This document shows, one piece after another, positions 1-10,077 of a stretch of DNA of 64,000 bases. The position numbers and the translations under genes are program-made. This DNA comes from Dehalobacter alkaniphilus (GTDB lineage Bacteria > Bacillota > Desulfitobacteriia > Desulfitobacteriales > Syntrophobotulaceae): positions 1,116,001 to 1,180,000 of the forward strand of contig CP148031.1 in the NCBI GenBank assembly GCA_040500365.1. Reading direction: 5' to 3'. The notes beneath the pieces were generated by a model. It saw only the letters and a program-made list of their open reading frames with translations, had not been told where the DNA came from and ran no database searches. Position 1 is the first letter of the stretch. The number at the start of each line of letters is the position of its first letter.

Positions 1-2042
1 AGAACCGGTTCGCTAAGTTTCACAATCTACCTGAACTTATGAATATGTTCCTGATGATTGCCGACATCAAAACCGCCGATATGCTGGATTTGCCCACCCC
101 GAAATTAAAAACTGGCGCAGTACAGGTCATCAAGACAGAAATCACGCCGGAGCAGAAGCGCATTGTCATGGAACTTGCGGAACGGGCGGAGAAAATCCGA
201 AACGGCGAAGTGGACAGCTCGGAGGACAATTTCCTAAAGCTCACATTAGAAGCCCGCCTGCTGTCTACCGACCCAAGAGCCATTGACCCTGATTTGTCGG
301 ACGATCCCAATACGAAACTTAATGTCTGCGCCCGGAAAACAGTGGAGATTTATCATGAAACCGCTGAGAAACGGCTGGCTCAGCTTATTTTCTGTGACCA
401 AGGAACACCAAAGGGAGACGGCAGCTTTAACTTCTACGAGGCCACCAAGGAGGCTTTGATTGCACAGGGTGTAAAACCGGAGGAAATCGCCTTCATTCAT
501 GACGCGCGGACGGACGTACAGCGGGAACAGCTTTTTGAAAAAGTCCGCACCGGTGAAATCCGTATTCTAATGGGCAGCACCAGCAAGATGGGAACCGGTA
601 TGAACGTGCAGAATAAGCTGGTGGCGCTCCATCATCTGGATGTGCCGTGGCGGCCCTCCGACCTCATTCAGCGCAATGGCCGCATTCTCCGTCAGGGCAA
701 TGATAATCCGGAAATCTCTATCTTCAACTACATTACGGAACAGACCTTTGATGCCTATTTGTGGCAAATTTTAGAGCAGAAACAGCGGTATATCAGCCAG
801 ATCATGACCGGGCGCTCCACCCTCAGAAGCTGTGAGGATGTGGACAGTACCATGCTCCAGTATGCTGAGTTCAAGGCCCTTGCCGTTTCTGACCCAAGGA
901 TTAAGGAAAAGATGGAAACGGATAACGAAATCAACCGCCTGACAGTGCTGAAATCCTCATGGCAGAGCCAGCGCAACGGTCTGCAATATGACATATCCAA
1001 ACGGTATCCAAATGAAATCGCAAGCGCGGAAAAGAAGATTGTAAAAATGACCGCTGACCTTGAAGTCTACCGGCAAAATAAACCGGCTGAGTTTCAGATG
1101 GTGATTGACGGCAGAAGCCATGACGAGAGAACCCACGCTGCCGAACATTTTGCGGTGCGCGCCCGCAAGCTGGGGCGTGAAGTGGGCGATACGCTGGATA
1201 TGGGCAGCTATGCAGGCTTTTCGGTTTCCCTGCAACGCGGCATGATGAGCAGTGTACGAATTGTTTTGGATGGACAGCGCAGCTATTCCACCGATATGGG
1301 AGAGTCCGCCCTTGGCAACATCACCCGAATGGAAAATTTGGCGGAGCATATTGCCGGGGATTTGGAGGTCTGTCAGGGCGAGCTTGTGGATTTGCACCGG
1401 CAGCTTGAGGCGGCGAAGCTGGAAAGCCAGAAGCCGTTTCCAAACGAGGAAAAGCTGGCGCAGCTCCAGCGGAAAAAGGTGGAGCTTGACCTTGCCTTAG
1501 AGTTTAAGGACAGTGCCGATGAGATTTTTGAGCCGGATGAGGATAGTACAGAGGCACTGGAGGATGAGCCAAACGGCGAGGAAAACACGACCGTCAGGAC
1601 ACAGTCCTCACCCGCACGGCTTACATTAGAGCAAAAGCTGTATCAGAAGCTGGCGGTTTTTGCAGGCCCTATTCTTGATGGAGAAGCCTACTATATGAAA
1701 CTGAAAAGCGACGGCTTTGAGGATTTGGTGCTGGAGGACATCGGCGGCGGTGAGTACAGTATTGCTCATTACTACACGCAAAACGGTGACGCCATGCGTG
1801 ACCCTGAAATCACCTTTACCATCGACAAACAAAACCTTACCATTCACCCTACATCGTTCCTACAGGACGATATAGGGCTTTTTTATGAAACGGCGCAGGC
1901 AAAGCCCTCCATGGTGCAGGACTTGAAGGATTTTATGTCGCAGTGGTTCACCAACATTGTAAATCAGGGCTTTGAGCCGGAAAAGGTTTCTGTGTACGCA
2001 TCCGAATCGGAAACCGAGGATGAAACTGAATTTGAAAGATAG
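1..2042 (+). CDS. SNF2-type helicase, C-terminal part (gene starts upstream of window)
   Basis: Only the last ~680 residues are present; the frame is already open at base 3. Bases ~570-720 encode a superfamily 2 helicase C-terminal lobe, with a motif V-like GSTSKMGTGMNVQ and motif VI QRNGRILRQG, as in SNF2-type ATPases. A coiled, acidic region and a C-terminal domain without known motifs follow. In clostridial conjugative elements this lobe usually ends a very large helicase/adenine methylase protein (family knowledge); any methylase part is outside the window. The next gene starts 11 bases after the stop, so they are probably co-transcribed. Role in DNA processing or protection during transfer is inferred. 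Confidence 0.85.
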   Translation, partial: NRFAKFHNLPELMNMFLMIADIKTADMLDLPTPKLKTGAVQVIKTEITPEQKRIVMELAERAEKIRNGEVDSSEDNFLKLTLEARLLSTDPRAIDPDLSDDPNTKLNVCARKTVEIYHETAEKRLAQLIFCDQGTPKGDGSFNFYEATKEALIAQGVKPEEIAFIHDARTDVQREQLFEKVRTGEIRILMGSTSKMGTGMNVQNKLVALHHLDVPWRPSDLIQRNGRILRQGNDNPEISIFNYITEQTFDAYLWQILEQKQRYISQIMTGRSTLRSCEDVDSTMLQYAEFKALAVSDPRIKEKMETDNEINRLTVLKSSWQSQRNGLQYDISKRYPNEIASAEKKIVKMTADLEVYRQNKPAEFQMVIDGRSHDERTHAAEHFAVRARKLGREVGDTLDMGSYAGFSVSLQRGMMSSVRIVLDGQRSYSTDMGESALGNITRMENLAEHIAGDLEVCQGELVDLHRQLEAAKLESQKPFPNEEKLAQLQRKKVELDLALEFKDSADEIFEPDEDSTEALEDEPNGEENTTVRTQSSPARLTLEQKLYQKLAVFAGPILDGEAYYMKLKSDGFEDLVLEDIGGGEYSIAHYYTQNGDAMRDPEITFTIDKQNLTIHPTSFLQDDIGLFYETAQAKPSMVQDLKDFMSQWFTNIVNQGFEPEKVSVYASESETEDETEFER

Positions 2043-2053
2043 GAGGGATTTTT

Positions 2054-2728
2054 TTGAAACATGACATTACCCCCGAACTGGAGGAACTTTTCGCCAGAAA
2101 GGTAGAGGCCATGGGCTATTCCGTTATTCGTGAAAGAGCCGACGTGCATGATTCAAAGCTGCTGCTTATCGCATTTAAGGGCGGCGATGAAATCTGCCGG
2201 TTTGAAAAGAACGGCTCCATGCGCTTTTGGCGGGACAGCCCCTTTGTGGAGGAACGGAATGGGCTTCACAACCTGCTGTTAGACCTAAAGGGGCGTTACG
2301 ACCTGTACCTGAATGCAAAGCAGCTGGATTGTGAGGGGGTCCGGGATTTTCGCCTGATTTCAGAGTTTGGCAACCATCTTCTGGCCGCCAAGCAGTCAAA
2401 GGACAACGAAATCCGCTTTGTCACATGGCAGTACGACTATGACCGCACCGGCGTGACTCTCGGACACTACTATGAAACCAATTATCAGGGGGCATTGAAG
2501 GATTTTACCGTGCGCTCCGGGCTGATTGACGAAAACCAGCTTTTCACAACGGAAGAAATGGCGGTCTTATATGCCTCCTGCGTATTTCGCGGGCGGCATG
2601 ACGATGACCTGACCTTTGAGAGCGAACAGGAATTGCATACCGTTATAGAAAAGCTGGAGAGCAGTCTGCCCCAGCAGAGTATCGCGCAGGAAGCCGTACA
2701 GGAACAGGAGGACGAACATGGAATATAG
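2054..2728 (+). CDS. Element-specific protein, paralogue 1 of 3
   Basis: A 224-residue soluble protein with a TTG start; AGGAGGG lies 7 bases upstream and no better start exists. It is related to the proteins at 14724-15395 and 15408-16091: all are ~225 residues, share a central block ending in RSGL, and end with a helical segment of the type LFTTEEM...L..ASCVFRG...ESSLP. A Y-rich middle (GHYYETNYQ) aligns with QRQYFYNKD in paralogue 3. No catalytic motif is visible and I do not recognise a named function. It overlaps the next gene by 11 bases, which suggests translational coupling. Confidence 0.85.
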   Translation: MKHDITPELEELFARKVEAMGYSVIRERADVHDSKLLLIAFKGGDEICRFEKNGSMRFWRDSPFVEERNGLHNLLLDLKGRYDLYLNAKQLDCEGVRDFRLISEFGNHLLAAKQSKDNEIRFVTWQYDYDRTGVTLGHYYETNYQGALKDFTVRSGLIDENQLFTTEEMAVLYASCVFRGRHDDDLTFESEQELHTVIEKLESSLPQQSIAQEAVQEQEDEHGI

Positions 2729-4094
2729 CCAGATCAACACCCTGACCAAATTCGGTCCAGACGAATATTCCCTGTGGACGCTTACCCTGCCCCGTGAAAA
2801 AATCCATGAAATCCAGCAAAACACTCCCGCAGCGAAGGGAAATCTGCGTGACATCTTTGAAGCAGTGCCTTCCGGCGTGGAACAGCCGGAATCTATCTGT
2901 AACTTTGTCCTTCCTCACAGCAATGGCCTGCGTCTGTTTTCGGTGGATATGGGCGAGAATTTCGCGGACAGGAACAGACATAACGGCAGTTCTGTCCGCG
3001 GAAGGCGTGAGGACATTATGGCAGAGCTACGGAACGAGTTGAAAGGACAGGGCTATGCCCTGCGCAGCAACGCCAGCTTTCTGAACGTAGATGTGCTGGA
3101 AACCCTGCAAAAAATCATGGAGCAGAACACGGATTACTACCAGTCGGATTTTCGATATGATGTGGAAAAGCTGCGTTCGTCGGCGGCTGACCGGAATGCC
3201 GAACGGCGTTTCTTCTGGATGAGCCGTGGAGGCGGTACATGGTGCTTTGCGGAACCAGAGGTATATATCCGTAACACCAGTCCGCACAACACATGGAACT
3301 ATTACGGCGCCGGGAACAAAAGCGAGCATGTCAAAACTTTTTGGATTGAACTGAAGGGTGTGCGAGATGAAACGGTTATGGGCGATATTGTGGAGCTGGA
3401 TTATCAGAAGCATTTGGATTATCTCTGCACCCACTCCTTTGAACCGTCTGCCGTGGAAGTCGTATTCAAAAATCCCAATGATGTACGCACCTTTTCTTAT
3501 CAGGAATACGACCAGAATTTTCAATCCATTATTCAGCGGTACGGAACGGTGGAGCGTGTAGCTTTCCGGGTGGCAGACCCCTATGAGCTGTCCCGTGCCG
3601 TTATCGAGGCACACGGCCTGTTTTGGGACGCCGCCGAATCCACGAACATTGATGCCTATGTAAAGCGTATGGATCACGACCGGCTCCACGATTACGGCTA
3701 TACCGCCGATGATTTGGTGCTGACCGGCCCGGTGGATGCGGAAAAGGCGGTAAAAAACGGTCTTGCGTGCTATGCCCTTTCCCCGGACGGCTCCAAGGAG
3801 CTGATCACCGGGAGGGAGTCTTATCAGGAGCGCCATTACAGAGGCGCCTTATTCGGTATGACGGCAGAGGAACGCACTATTTTGCAGTATTTCAAACAGG
3901 ACTGTATCCCGCTTTTCACAAAGGAGGAAATGCGGGAAATCTGTTCCCTGGCCGTGCAGGCAGGAATGGGAAATGACCCTGACCGCAGCAAATTGCTTGA
4001 TAAAATCATTCACAAGGCGGAGTGTATGCTGCCGCAGGAAGAACAGGGCTATGCCCCTGAACAGGAAAATGAATATGATCGGGAGGATTTATAA
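2718..4094 (+). CDS. Large accessory protein with shared C-terminal helical module
   Basis: A 458-residue soluble protein of unknown function. ATG follows AGGAGG with normal spacing. The middle has a block around FRVADPYELSRAVIEAHGLF followed by a D/Y-rich stretch (RLHDYGYTADDLVLTGPVD), a type of module common in clostridial mobile element accessory proteins. The last ~70 residues (LFTKEEMREICSLAVQAGM...AECMLP) resemble the C-terminus of the 224-residue neighbour and its two paralogues, so a common module has been reused. No enzyme motif is evident. The stop codon overlaps the start of the next gene (TAATG). Confidence 0.8.
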   Translation: MEYSQINTLTKFGPDEYSLWTLTLPREKIHEIQQNTPAAKGNLRDIFEAVPSGVEQPESICNFVLPHSNGLRLFSVDMGENFADRNRHNGSSVRGRREDIMAELRNELKGQGYALRSNASFLNVDVLETLQKIMEQNTDYYQSDFRYDVEKLRSSAADRNAERRFFWMSRGGGTWCFAEPEVYIRNTSPHNTWNYYGAGNKSEHVKTFWIELKGVRDETVMGDIVELDYQKHLDYLCTHSFEPSAVEVVFKNPNDVRTFSYQEYDQNFQSIIQRYGTVERVAFRVADPYELSRAVIEAHGLFWDAAESTNIDAYVKRMDHDRLHDYGYTADDLVLTGPVDAEKAVKNGLACYALSPDGSKELITGRESYQERHYRGALFGMTAEERTILQYFKQDCIPLFTKEEMREICSLAVQAGMGNDPDRSKLLDKIIHKAECMLPQEEQGYAPEQENEYDREDL

Positions 4095-7000
4095 TGAAGA
4101 AAAAAATGAACCCTCAAACCAAACGGGCGATTGTGGTACTATCCATAGTCGCCCTTCTTATTTTGATTGTTGGTATCGGGAGCTGCTCCATGCAGCTCCG
4201 TCAGTCAGATGACCGTCCGGCAGTCACGAACGAACCCAACCCTCCAAGCGTGGTTCCTGATGATGAAACTGTGACACTCCCAAAAGACAGGGAGAGCAGT
4301 AAAGAATCAGATACCCCCTCTGAGTCTGATGAAAAATCAGAGGATGGCAAATCAACAGAAATACGGGACGGTCAGGACAACAATAACACATCAAACTCCA
4401 GCAAACCATCTATCACACCCAAACCAGTCACGCCAACGCCAAAACCGGCTGACGTGTCCGTGCCGGTGAAACCTGCGGAGCCTACACCGACCCCCACGGT
4501 TTCAGTGAAGCCAACGGAACCCACCAAGCCTGTGGAACCGACTAAGCCCGTGAAACCCACGGAGCCGACCAAGCCTACTAAGCCAACCCAACCCGACCGA
4601 TCCGACGATACTAGTTCCGGCGGTGGCAATTCAGGCGGTAGTCATGTTAGCTATCCCGCAGCGGCGGTTGAAATTATCCTGCCGGAATACAGTCATGCCG
4701 GTACAGAATTTGAAGTGAAAACCACCCTGCGCAACGTGAAAACGCTGGAATGGGCAGTTTCGCAGACTGGCAGCGACACAAAGCAGGAAGACTTCCTCAA
4801 AGGTACTCTGGATAAAAACGGCGGGAAAATTACGCTTACCAAGCCGGGTAGTTACATTCTGACCGCCACGGCAAAGAACTATGGCGGCAGTACCTATGTC
4901 TTTACCAAAAGCATTGTTATTCACCCGGTCTATGAAATCGCCGTGACCGCAGAGCCGTATGCCCACACAGATCAGGCATTTACGGTTAAAACCACACTTT
5001 CCGACAATGTAACACAGCAGCTTAACTGGCATATCTACAAAGATGGGAATGAAGTAAGCTGGGGGGATACCGTCACCGGTACGCTTTCCAACACAGGCGG
5101 CTCCATTCAAATTAAGGATAAAGGAAAATATACTTTGAAAGCCACAGCCTTTGATGGAACCAGCCGGGAATTTTTCGGCAAAGCAGAGATTGAGGTGCTG
5201 CCGGTGGTGGAACTCAGCCTGCAAGCAACCAAAACGGCACATACGGATACCGCCGCTGTCATTACCACTGAAACCAAGGAGTTGGGCGAGCTTTCGGTTG
5301 TATGGAGTGTGACCAAGGGTGGTCAGGAGGCGACGCTTTCCGAATGCGCCGAGGGAACGCTGGATAACGTGGGCGGCAGTGTTCGTTTCCGTGAAAAAGG
5401 CGTTTATGCGCTGACTGCCGCTGTTACCGACAAATCCGGCAGAGTATTTACCGCCACAGAAGAAATCAAGGTGTATCCGGTTGCGGCATTTTCCTTTACC
5501 CTGCCGGAAACCGCTCACACCGATAAGGCCGTCACGGTGTCGGTCACTTCCAGCGAATTGCAGGATATGAAAGCTGAGTGGACGATTCTTTATAACGGAG
5601 AAAGCGTACCGCTTGCGGTGCTGGATGGGACGCTGACCAATGAAGGCGGATCTGTCCGATTCACGAAAAAGGGCAGCTTTATTCTCAAAGCGACGCTGAC
5701 GGACGAAATCGGGCGCACCTACACCCATGAGGACAGTATCGTGGTATATCCCGTTGCGGAAACCGGCTTTTATCTGCCTGAAAAGACCCATACGGATACC
5801 ACGGTTGAGGTGAAAACCACTTTCAAAGAAGCCGACGGACTAAGCGCCGTTTGGAGCTTGACAAAGGACGGAAAAGCAATTCCGCTGACAGATGGTTTTG
5901 AGGGTACGCTTGATGATAACGGCGGTAAAATCCGCTTCAAAGAAGTGGGCAGCTATGCCCTGACTGCCACGGTTACGGACAATACGGGGCGCAGCTTTAC
6001 CTACATGGCTCCGGTCACAGTGTATCCCGTTATTACTGTTTCCATGGAACTGACAAAGGAAACCCATACTGACCGCACGGCTGCGGCTTCCGTCAAGCTG
6101 ACGAACGCGGGAGCGCTGCCGGTGTCTTGGAGCATGAGTAAAAACAGTATTCCCGTAACCGTTGAAAACACACTGAGCAATGAGGGCGGTACAATCAGTT
6201 TTACGGAAAAGGGATATTACAAGGTTACCGCTTCTGTCACCGACGAGGCAGGACGCACTTTCTCCGACAGTAAAAATATCACGGTCTATCCCGTTCCGAA
6301 CATTGTCTTTAACCTTGCAGAAGCCGTCCATACGGATGATGTCCTGTCGGTCAATACGGTCCTGACCGATATGGAGGACTTAACAGCGGTATGGTATGTA
6401 GACAACACCTATGGTTTTCAGGATTGGGATACCTATGTTGACGGAAAACTCACCAATAACGGCGGCTCCCTCCGTTTCAAACGCGCAGGCGTATATGACT
6501 TGCAGGCTCGTGTGACTGACCCGACCGGGCGGGTATTCCTCTTTAACAGCGAAAAAGTGGAAGTCCTGCCTGTGCTTTCCCTTTCCTTTGAGTTGCCTGC
6601 TAATGGCTATACCGATACGCAGATTGATTTGCGTACAAGGGGCAACAACAATGTATTGCCAATAGAATGGACGCTGATGAAAAATGGCGAGATTATTCCA
6701 TTAGATCAGGCAGTAAGCGGTTCCCTGAACGCACAGGGCGGCAAAATCCGTTTCCCGGAGGTTGGCGAATACCGCCTGACCGCATCCATGACCGATGCGC
6801 TGGGCAGGGTGTTCAGTTATAGTGGAAAAATAAGCATCTATCCCCTTTATAACTGCAATTTTTCCATGCCGTCTACCATTCACACCGGGCAGAGTTTCGC
6901 CGTAAATATGGGCAGCGATGTAAAATTAAACGGTAAATCTATCGTCTGGTCGCTGACTAAGGACGGCAATTCAGCAGCGGTTTCCGAGTTTTTCAAGGGC

Positions 7001-8239
7001 GGTTTAGGTAACAAGGGCGGTACGGTACACGTTGATGTATCCGGTAGTTATATGCTCACTGCTACGATAACAGATGAGCTGGACAGGGCTTTTACTGCCA
7101 CTCAGACCATTACCGTTACCAATACTGCCCCAACGAAGCCGACACTGACAGCCAATGTCACAAGAGCATACTCAAACGGGAAATTTCTTGTAAACCTGAC
7201 TACCGCCAGCACCGACCCGGACAGCGATCCAATCACCTATGAATATGACGGCAAGGCTGCGGATAACTACTATGCCCTTGGTACGCATACCGTAAAGGTT
7301 CGGGCTAAAGACAGCTATGACGGCGTATCTGACTGGACGGCTGCCACCTTCACCGTTTCAAATGCAGCTCCTTCCAAGCCGACCATTCAGACCAGCGTAA
7401 CAAGGACTGTGAACAACGGTAAGTTTTTGGTGAATCTCTCCGTCAGCAGCACCGACCCGGATGGCGATACCGTTAGCTATGAGTATCAGAATAAGACCGC
7501 CGATGATTATTATCCGGCAGGCACACACACCGTACAGGTCAGAGCCAAGGATAATTACGGCGGTGTATCGGAATGGGCGCAAACAACCTTTACGATTTCC
7601 AGCTCAGCACCGACAACGCCGGTGATTACCAGAACGCCAAGCGGCAACAGCGTAGCACCCGGAACCGCAGTTACCATCAGAGCAGTTTCCACCGATCCTG
7701 ATGGTGACGCCATTACTTATGTATGGGAAGGGCGAAATGCTGAAACGCAGACCTATCCCCTTGGGAAAAATATTGTGCGTGTAAAGGCCGTAGATAGCAC
7801 CGGCGCTGAGTCTTCATGGGCGGCAATTATCTTTTTTGTCGCTGATCCGAACCGTGGCGGCGGTATGACGCTGACCGGCCCGGAATCGACGATTATTGAA
7901 GATGGTGTAGATGGTGCAACCATTACCTCATGGACATTTACGGTTCCGCAGGTCAGCGGACACAGCGCCAGCTATGATTACGGTCAGGTTAGAGGCTACA
8001 ACCGACTGACCGGACAATGGGAACAGTTGTCAAATGTGTCCTTCGATTCATCTATCGGATCATCCTTTGCCGCCACGGACGGCAACCCTGCGCGTGTTTA
8101 CAGTCATAACGGTGTGTACATGTACGGTACGCTGCAGGCAGGCGTTTATTCCAAGCTTGAGTTTTACTACTACACGCCGCACAATTGTATGTACAATAAG
8201 AGCAACATCACATACAGCGTGGAATTTTTCTTTGAGTAA
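4094..8239 (+). CDS. Giant Ig-like repeat surface protein of the conjugative element
   Basis: 1,381 residues. Residues ~12-32 form one hydrophobic segment ending in GIGSC, so it is either a membrane anchor or a weak lipobox. Residues ~35-180 are a low-complexity S/D/E then P/T/K-rich stalk with EPTKP-type repeats. Nine repeats of ~88 residues follow, each with a HTD start, a W near the middle, a GTLxNxGG turn, GxYxLTATVTDxxGR and a VYPV end. Three further repeats of ~80 residues have STDPDGD motifs (fibronectin/cadherin-like), then a ~125-residue C-terminal domain. There is no LPXTG signal. Exported adhesin or mating-contact protein is inferred from architecture and position among transfer genes. 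Confidence 0.85.
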   Translation: MKKKMNPQTKRAIVVLSIVALLILIVGIGSCSMQLRQSDDRPAVTNEPNPPSVVPDDETVTLPKDRESSKESDTPSESDEKSEDGKSTEIRDGQDNNNTSNSSKPSITPKPVTPTPKPADVSVPVKPAEPTPTPTVSVKPTEPTKPVEPTKPVKPTEPTKPTKPTQPDRSDDTSSGGGNSGGSHVSYPAAAVEIILPEYSHAGTEFEVKTTLRNVKTLEWAVSQTGSDTKQEDFLKGTLDKNGGKITLTKPGSYILTATAKNYGGSTYVFTKSIVIHPVYEIAVTAEPYAHTDQAFTVKTTLSDNVTQQLNWHIYKDGNEVSWGDTVTGTLSNTGGSIQIKDKGKYTLKATAFDGTSREFFGKAEIEVLPVVELSLQATKTAHTDTAAVITTETKELGELSVVWSVTKGGQEATLSECAEGTLDNVGGSVRFREKGVYALTAAVTDKSGRVFTATEEIKVYPVAAFSFTLPETAHTDKAVTVSVTSSELQDMKAEWTILYNGESVPLAVLDGTLTNEGGSVRFTKKGSFILKATLTDEIGRTYTHEDSIVVYPVAETGFYLPEKTHTDTTVEVKTTFKEADGLSAVWSLTKDGKAIPLTDGFEGTLDDNGGKIRFKEVGSYALTATVTDNTGRSFTYMAPVTVYPVITVSMELTKETHTDRTAAASVKLTNAGALPVSWSMSKNSIPVTVENTLSNEGGTISFTEKGYYKVTASVTDEAGRTFSDSKNITVYPVPNIVFNLAEAVHTDDVLSVNTVLTDMEDLTAVWYVDNTYGFQDWDTYVDGKLTNNGGSLRFKRAGVYDLQARVTDPTGRVFLFNSEKVEVLPVLSLSFELPANGYTDTQIDLRTRGNNNVLPIEWTLMKNGEIIPLDQAVSGSLNAQGGKIRFPEVGEYRLTASMTDALGRVFSYSGKISIYPLYNCNFSMPSTIHTGQSFAVNMGSDVKLNGKSIVWSLTKDGNSAAVSEFFKGGLGNKGGTVHVDVSGSYMLTATITDELDRAFTATQTITVTNTAPTKPTLTANVTRAYSNGKFLVNLTTASTDPDSDPITYEYDGKAADNYYALGTHTVKVRAKDSYDGVSDWTAATFTVSNAAPSKPTIQTSVTRTVNNGKFLVNLSVSSTDPDGDTVSYEYQNKTADDYYPAGTHTVQVRAKDNYGGVSEWAQTTFTISSSAPTTPVITRTPSGNSVAPGTAVTIRAVSTDPDGDAITYVWEGRNAETQTYPLGKNIVRVKAVDSTGAESSWAAIIFFVADPNRGGGMTLTGPESTIIEDGVDGATITSWTFTVPQVSGHSASYDYGQVRGYNRLTGQWEQLSNVSFDSSIGSSFAATDGNPARVYSHNGVYMYGTLQAGVYSKLEFYYYTPHNCMYNKSNITYSVEFFFE

Positions 8240-8260
8240 GTTGAAAAAAGTATTTGCTTT

Positions 8261-8300
8261 GGGGCATTGCCGGTAACGGTGATGCCCCGATATTTTTTAT
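8261..8300 (+). terminator. Intrinsic terminator after the surface-protein gene
   Basis: GGGGCAT at 8261-8267 pairs with ATGCCCC at 8282-8288, with an inner CCG/CGG pair, followed by a TATTTTTTATT tract. The ribosome binding site of the next gene begins only ~6 bases later, leaving almost no room for a promoter. Confidence 0.85.
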
Positions 8301-8317
8301 TGGAACAGGAGGACAAA

Positions 8318-8997
8318 ATGCAGGGATTTTTGAAGCCTTATCAGGTGGAACAGATAAAAAGCAATACCTGCCCGGTACAAGAATTGAACTGGACGGGATG
8401 GACAACGAACGGGATATGCCTGCCGGACTGAAAGGAATCGTCCGATATGTGGATGACGCTGGGCAGGTCGGGATGCTTTGGGATAATGGGAGAACCCTTT
8501 CCCTTATTCCAAACGAGGATCGGTTTCATATCATCCAACCCGAGCAAAAGCAGGAGGAAAACAAAATCCGTGTGCTGGTGGTGGAGCCGGGCAAAGCACC
8601 CTATGCCAAGCAGATAGAGAATGACTACCGGGCAATGCAGGAGCTGGTGGACGGCTGTATCGAGTTTGTTCCACTGCCGGAGCCAGATTGCCACCTCTAT
8701 TGCAACGACGAGGGCAAGCTGAACGGCCTGCCCGGAAACCGCCGTCTGGATCATGGTGATATTATCTGCGGCGCGTTTTTCATCTGTGCTGACGATGGCG
8801 AGGGAAATGATATTTCCCTGAATGATAAGCAGCTCCAATACTACACCGAACGATTTCAGGAGCCGGAACAGTATACCGATGAGGAAGCTCATCATTTTGA
8901 ATATGAAATCAGGGTAACGCCACCTGCCAGCAATGACATGGAAGATGTTATGCGTATGCTGGGGATTTTTGGCGGCAGTGATGACATGGAACGCTGA
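8318..8997 (+). CDS. DUF4314-DUF3846 protein with an apparent -1 frameshift near the start
   Basis: A good start (ATG at 8318, AGGAGG just upstream) opens MQGFLKPYQVEQIK, but this frame stops after 37 codons. The downstream frame continues the family sequence (KQYLPGTRIELDG, DUF4314, then IRVLVVEPGK...NGLPGNR, DUF3846). The two parts join at the A5 run in ATAAAAAGC (~8366-8373): one extra A would restore a continuous protein of ~226 residues. The long frame alone could start only at 8254, before and overlapping the terminator, so that start is unlikely. Options are a real one-base deletion, a homopolymer sequencing error or programmed slippage. DUF3846 proteins are common in phages and conjugative elements; function unknown. 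Confidence 0.75.
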
Positions 8998-9039
8998 CCG
9001 TCTGATTGCAGGGTGATTTTTTGATGGAGGTGAATGGAT

Positions 9040-10077
9040 TTGAGAACACAGTCAAGGCCCATGCCGTTTACCGAGGAACAGATGAAACAGGTCTTTGACA
9101 CCAACCTGATTGATTTTGCCGTGCAGAACGGTTTTGAGATTGAAAAAGGCGATGCAAACACCGTTCATGTAAAACACAGTGGCGGCCTATATTTGTTTAA
9201 GCATGGTCGTGGCTATAAGTGCTTTAGTGAGCAGGTCCCAAGTGGAAAGAAACTCAATATTATTACCTTTGTGCAGGAATATATGGGAGCAAAGGATTTC
9301 AAATCGGCGGTTGAAATGATTTTAGGCTGCCGGGCTTATGAGCAGACGGAACATTATATGCCGCCCACAGAGAAAAAGCCTCGGGGAGACTTGGTGCTGC
9401 CGCCGAAAGCCGGGAACTTTGACCGCACCATTGCTTATCTGACCCAAACCCGTGGTATTGATAAGGAAATCGTCTATGCCATGATAAAACAAGGCAAGGT
9501 GTATCAGGCGGTGACGGAGAAAAGCGGATATACCTTTCAAAACTGTGCCTTTGTTGGCTTTGACGAGAATTGTAAGCCAAGGTACTGCGCCCTGCGCGCA
9601 CCCAGCGAAAACAGCAGCTTTCGGCAGGATGTAGAAAACTCCGATAAGACCTATGGCTTTTGCATGGAAGGGCGTTCTAGCCGTGTCTATGAATTTGAGG
9701 CTCCCATCGACTCCATGAGCCACGCCACCCTCTGCAAGCTACATGGAATAGATTGGCGGGAGGATCACCGGGTAGCCGAGGGCTGTCTGTCGGATAAGGC
9801 ACTGCGCCGCTATTTGAGCAATCATCCTGAAATTACGGAGATTGTTTTCTGTTATGATAACGACGTGGACGGAATCTTACCAGACGGCACTCCCTGCAAC
9901 CATGGGCAGGTCCGTGCGGAAAGCTCCGCAGAAATCTTTGCCGAGTTAGGCTATTCTACCTTTATTCAGACACCAAACACCAAAGATTTCAACAAGGATT
10001 TGACTACCTTTTTGAAACTGTTGGCGGCGGAGGCCAGTTACTCTCAAACAGAAAATGAAATGGAGGATATTCGATGA
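9040..10077 (+). CDS. Toprim-domain (DUF3991-type) primase-like protein
   Basis: About 345 residues. The N-terminal ~85 residues hold a primase-like zinc-ribbon-type fold without the CHC2 cysteines (YLFKHGRGYKCFSEQ, then NIITFVQEYMG). The middle is DUF3991-like (IAYLTQTRGIDKEIV, RYCALRAPS), and the C-terminal half is a toprim domain: SDKALRRYL and EIVFCYDNDVDG with paired aspartates, then a helix RAESSAEIFAELGYS. Such proteins act in primer synthesis for element replication or transfer (family knowledge). TTG at 9040 is preferred because GGAGG at 9026-9030 is 9 bases away; the in-frame ATG at 9034 would be too close. Confidence 0.8.
   Translation: MRTQSRPMPFTEEQMKQVFDTNLIDFAVQNGFEIEKGDANTVHVKHSGGLYLFKHGRGYKCFSEQVPSGKKLNIITFVQEYMGAKDFKSAVEMILGCRAYEQTEHYMPPTEKKPRGDLVLPPKAGNFDRTIAYLTQTRGIDKEIVYAMIKQGKVYQAVTEKSGYTFQNCAFVGFDENCKPRYCALRAPSENSSFRQDVENSDKTYGFCMEGRSSRVYEFEAPIDSMSHATLCKLHGIDWREDHRVAEGCLSDKALRRYLSNHPEITEIVFCYDNDVDGILPDGTPCNHGQVRAESSAEIFAELGYSTFIQTPNTKDFNKDLTTFLKLLAAEASYSQTENEMEDIR

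Noticed and set aside
3027..3836. 269-codon minus-strand open frame
   Set aside because: Antisense shadow of the 458-residue protein; no start context and low-complexity translation.
4500..4610. Short repeated units encoding EPTKP, first seen as a possible CRISPR-like repeat
   Set aside because: They are in frame, code a proline-rich stalk and have no spacers.
4631..5791. Long 386-codon minus-strand open frame opposite the Ig-repeat gene
   Set aside because: It mirrors the repetitive + strand gene, has no ribosome site, and its translation has no domain-like pattern.
8254..8317. Upstream ATG at 8254 as start of the DUF4314-DUF3846 gene
   Set aside because: The codons overlap a strong terminator and have no ribosome binding site; homology begins only after 8366.
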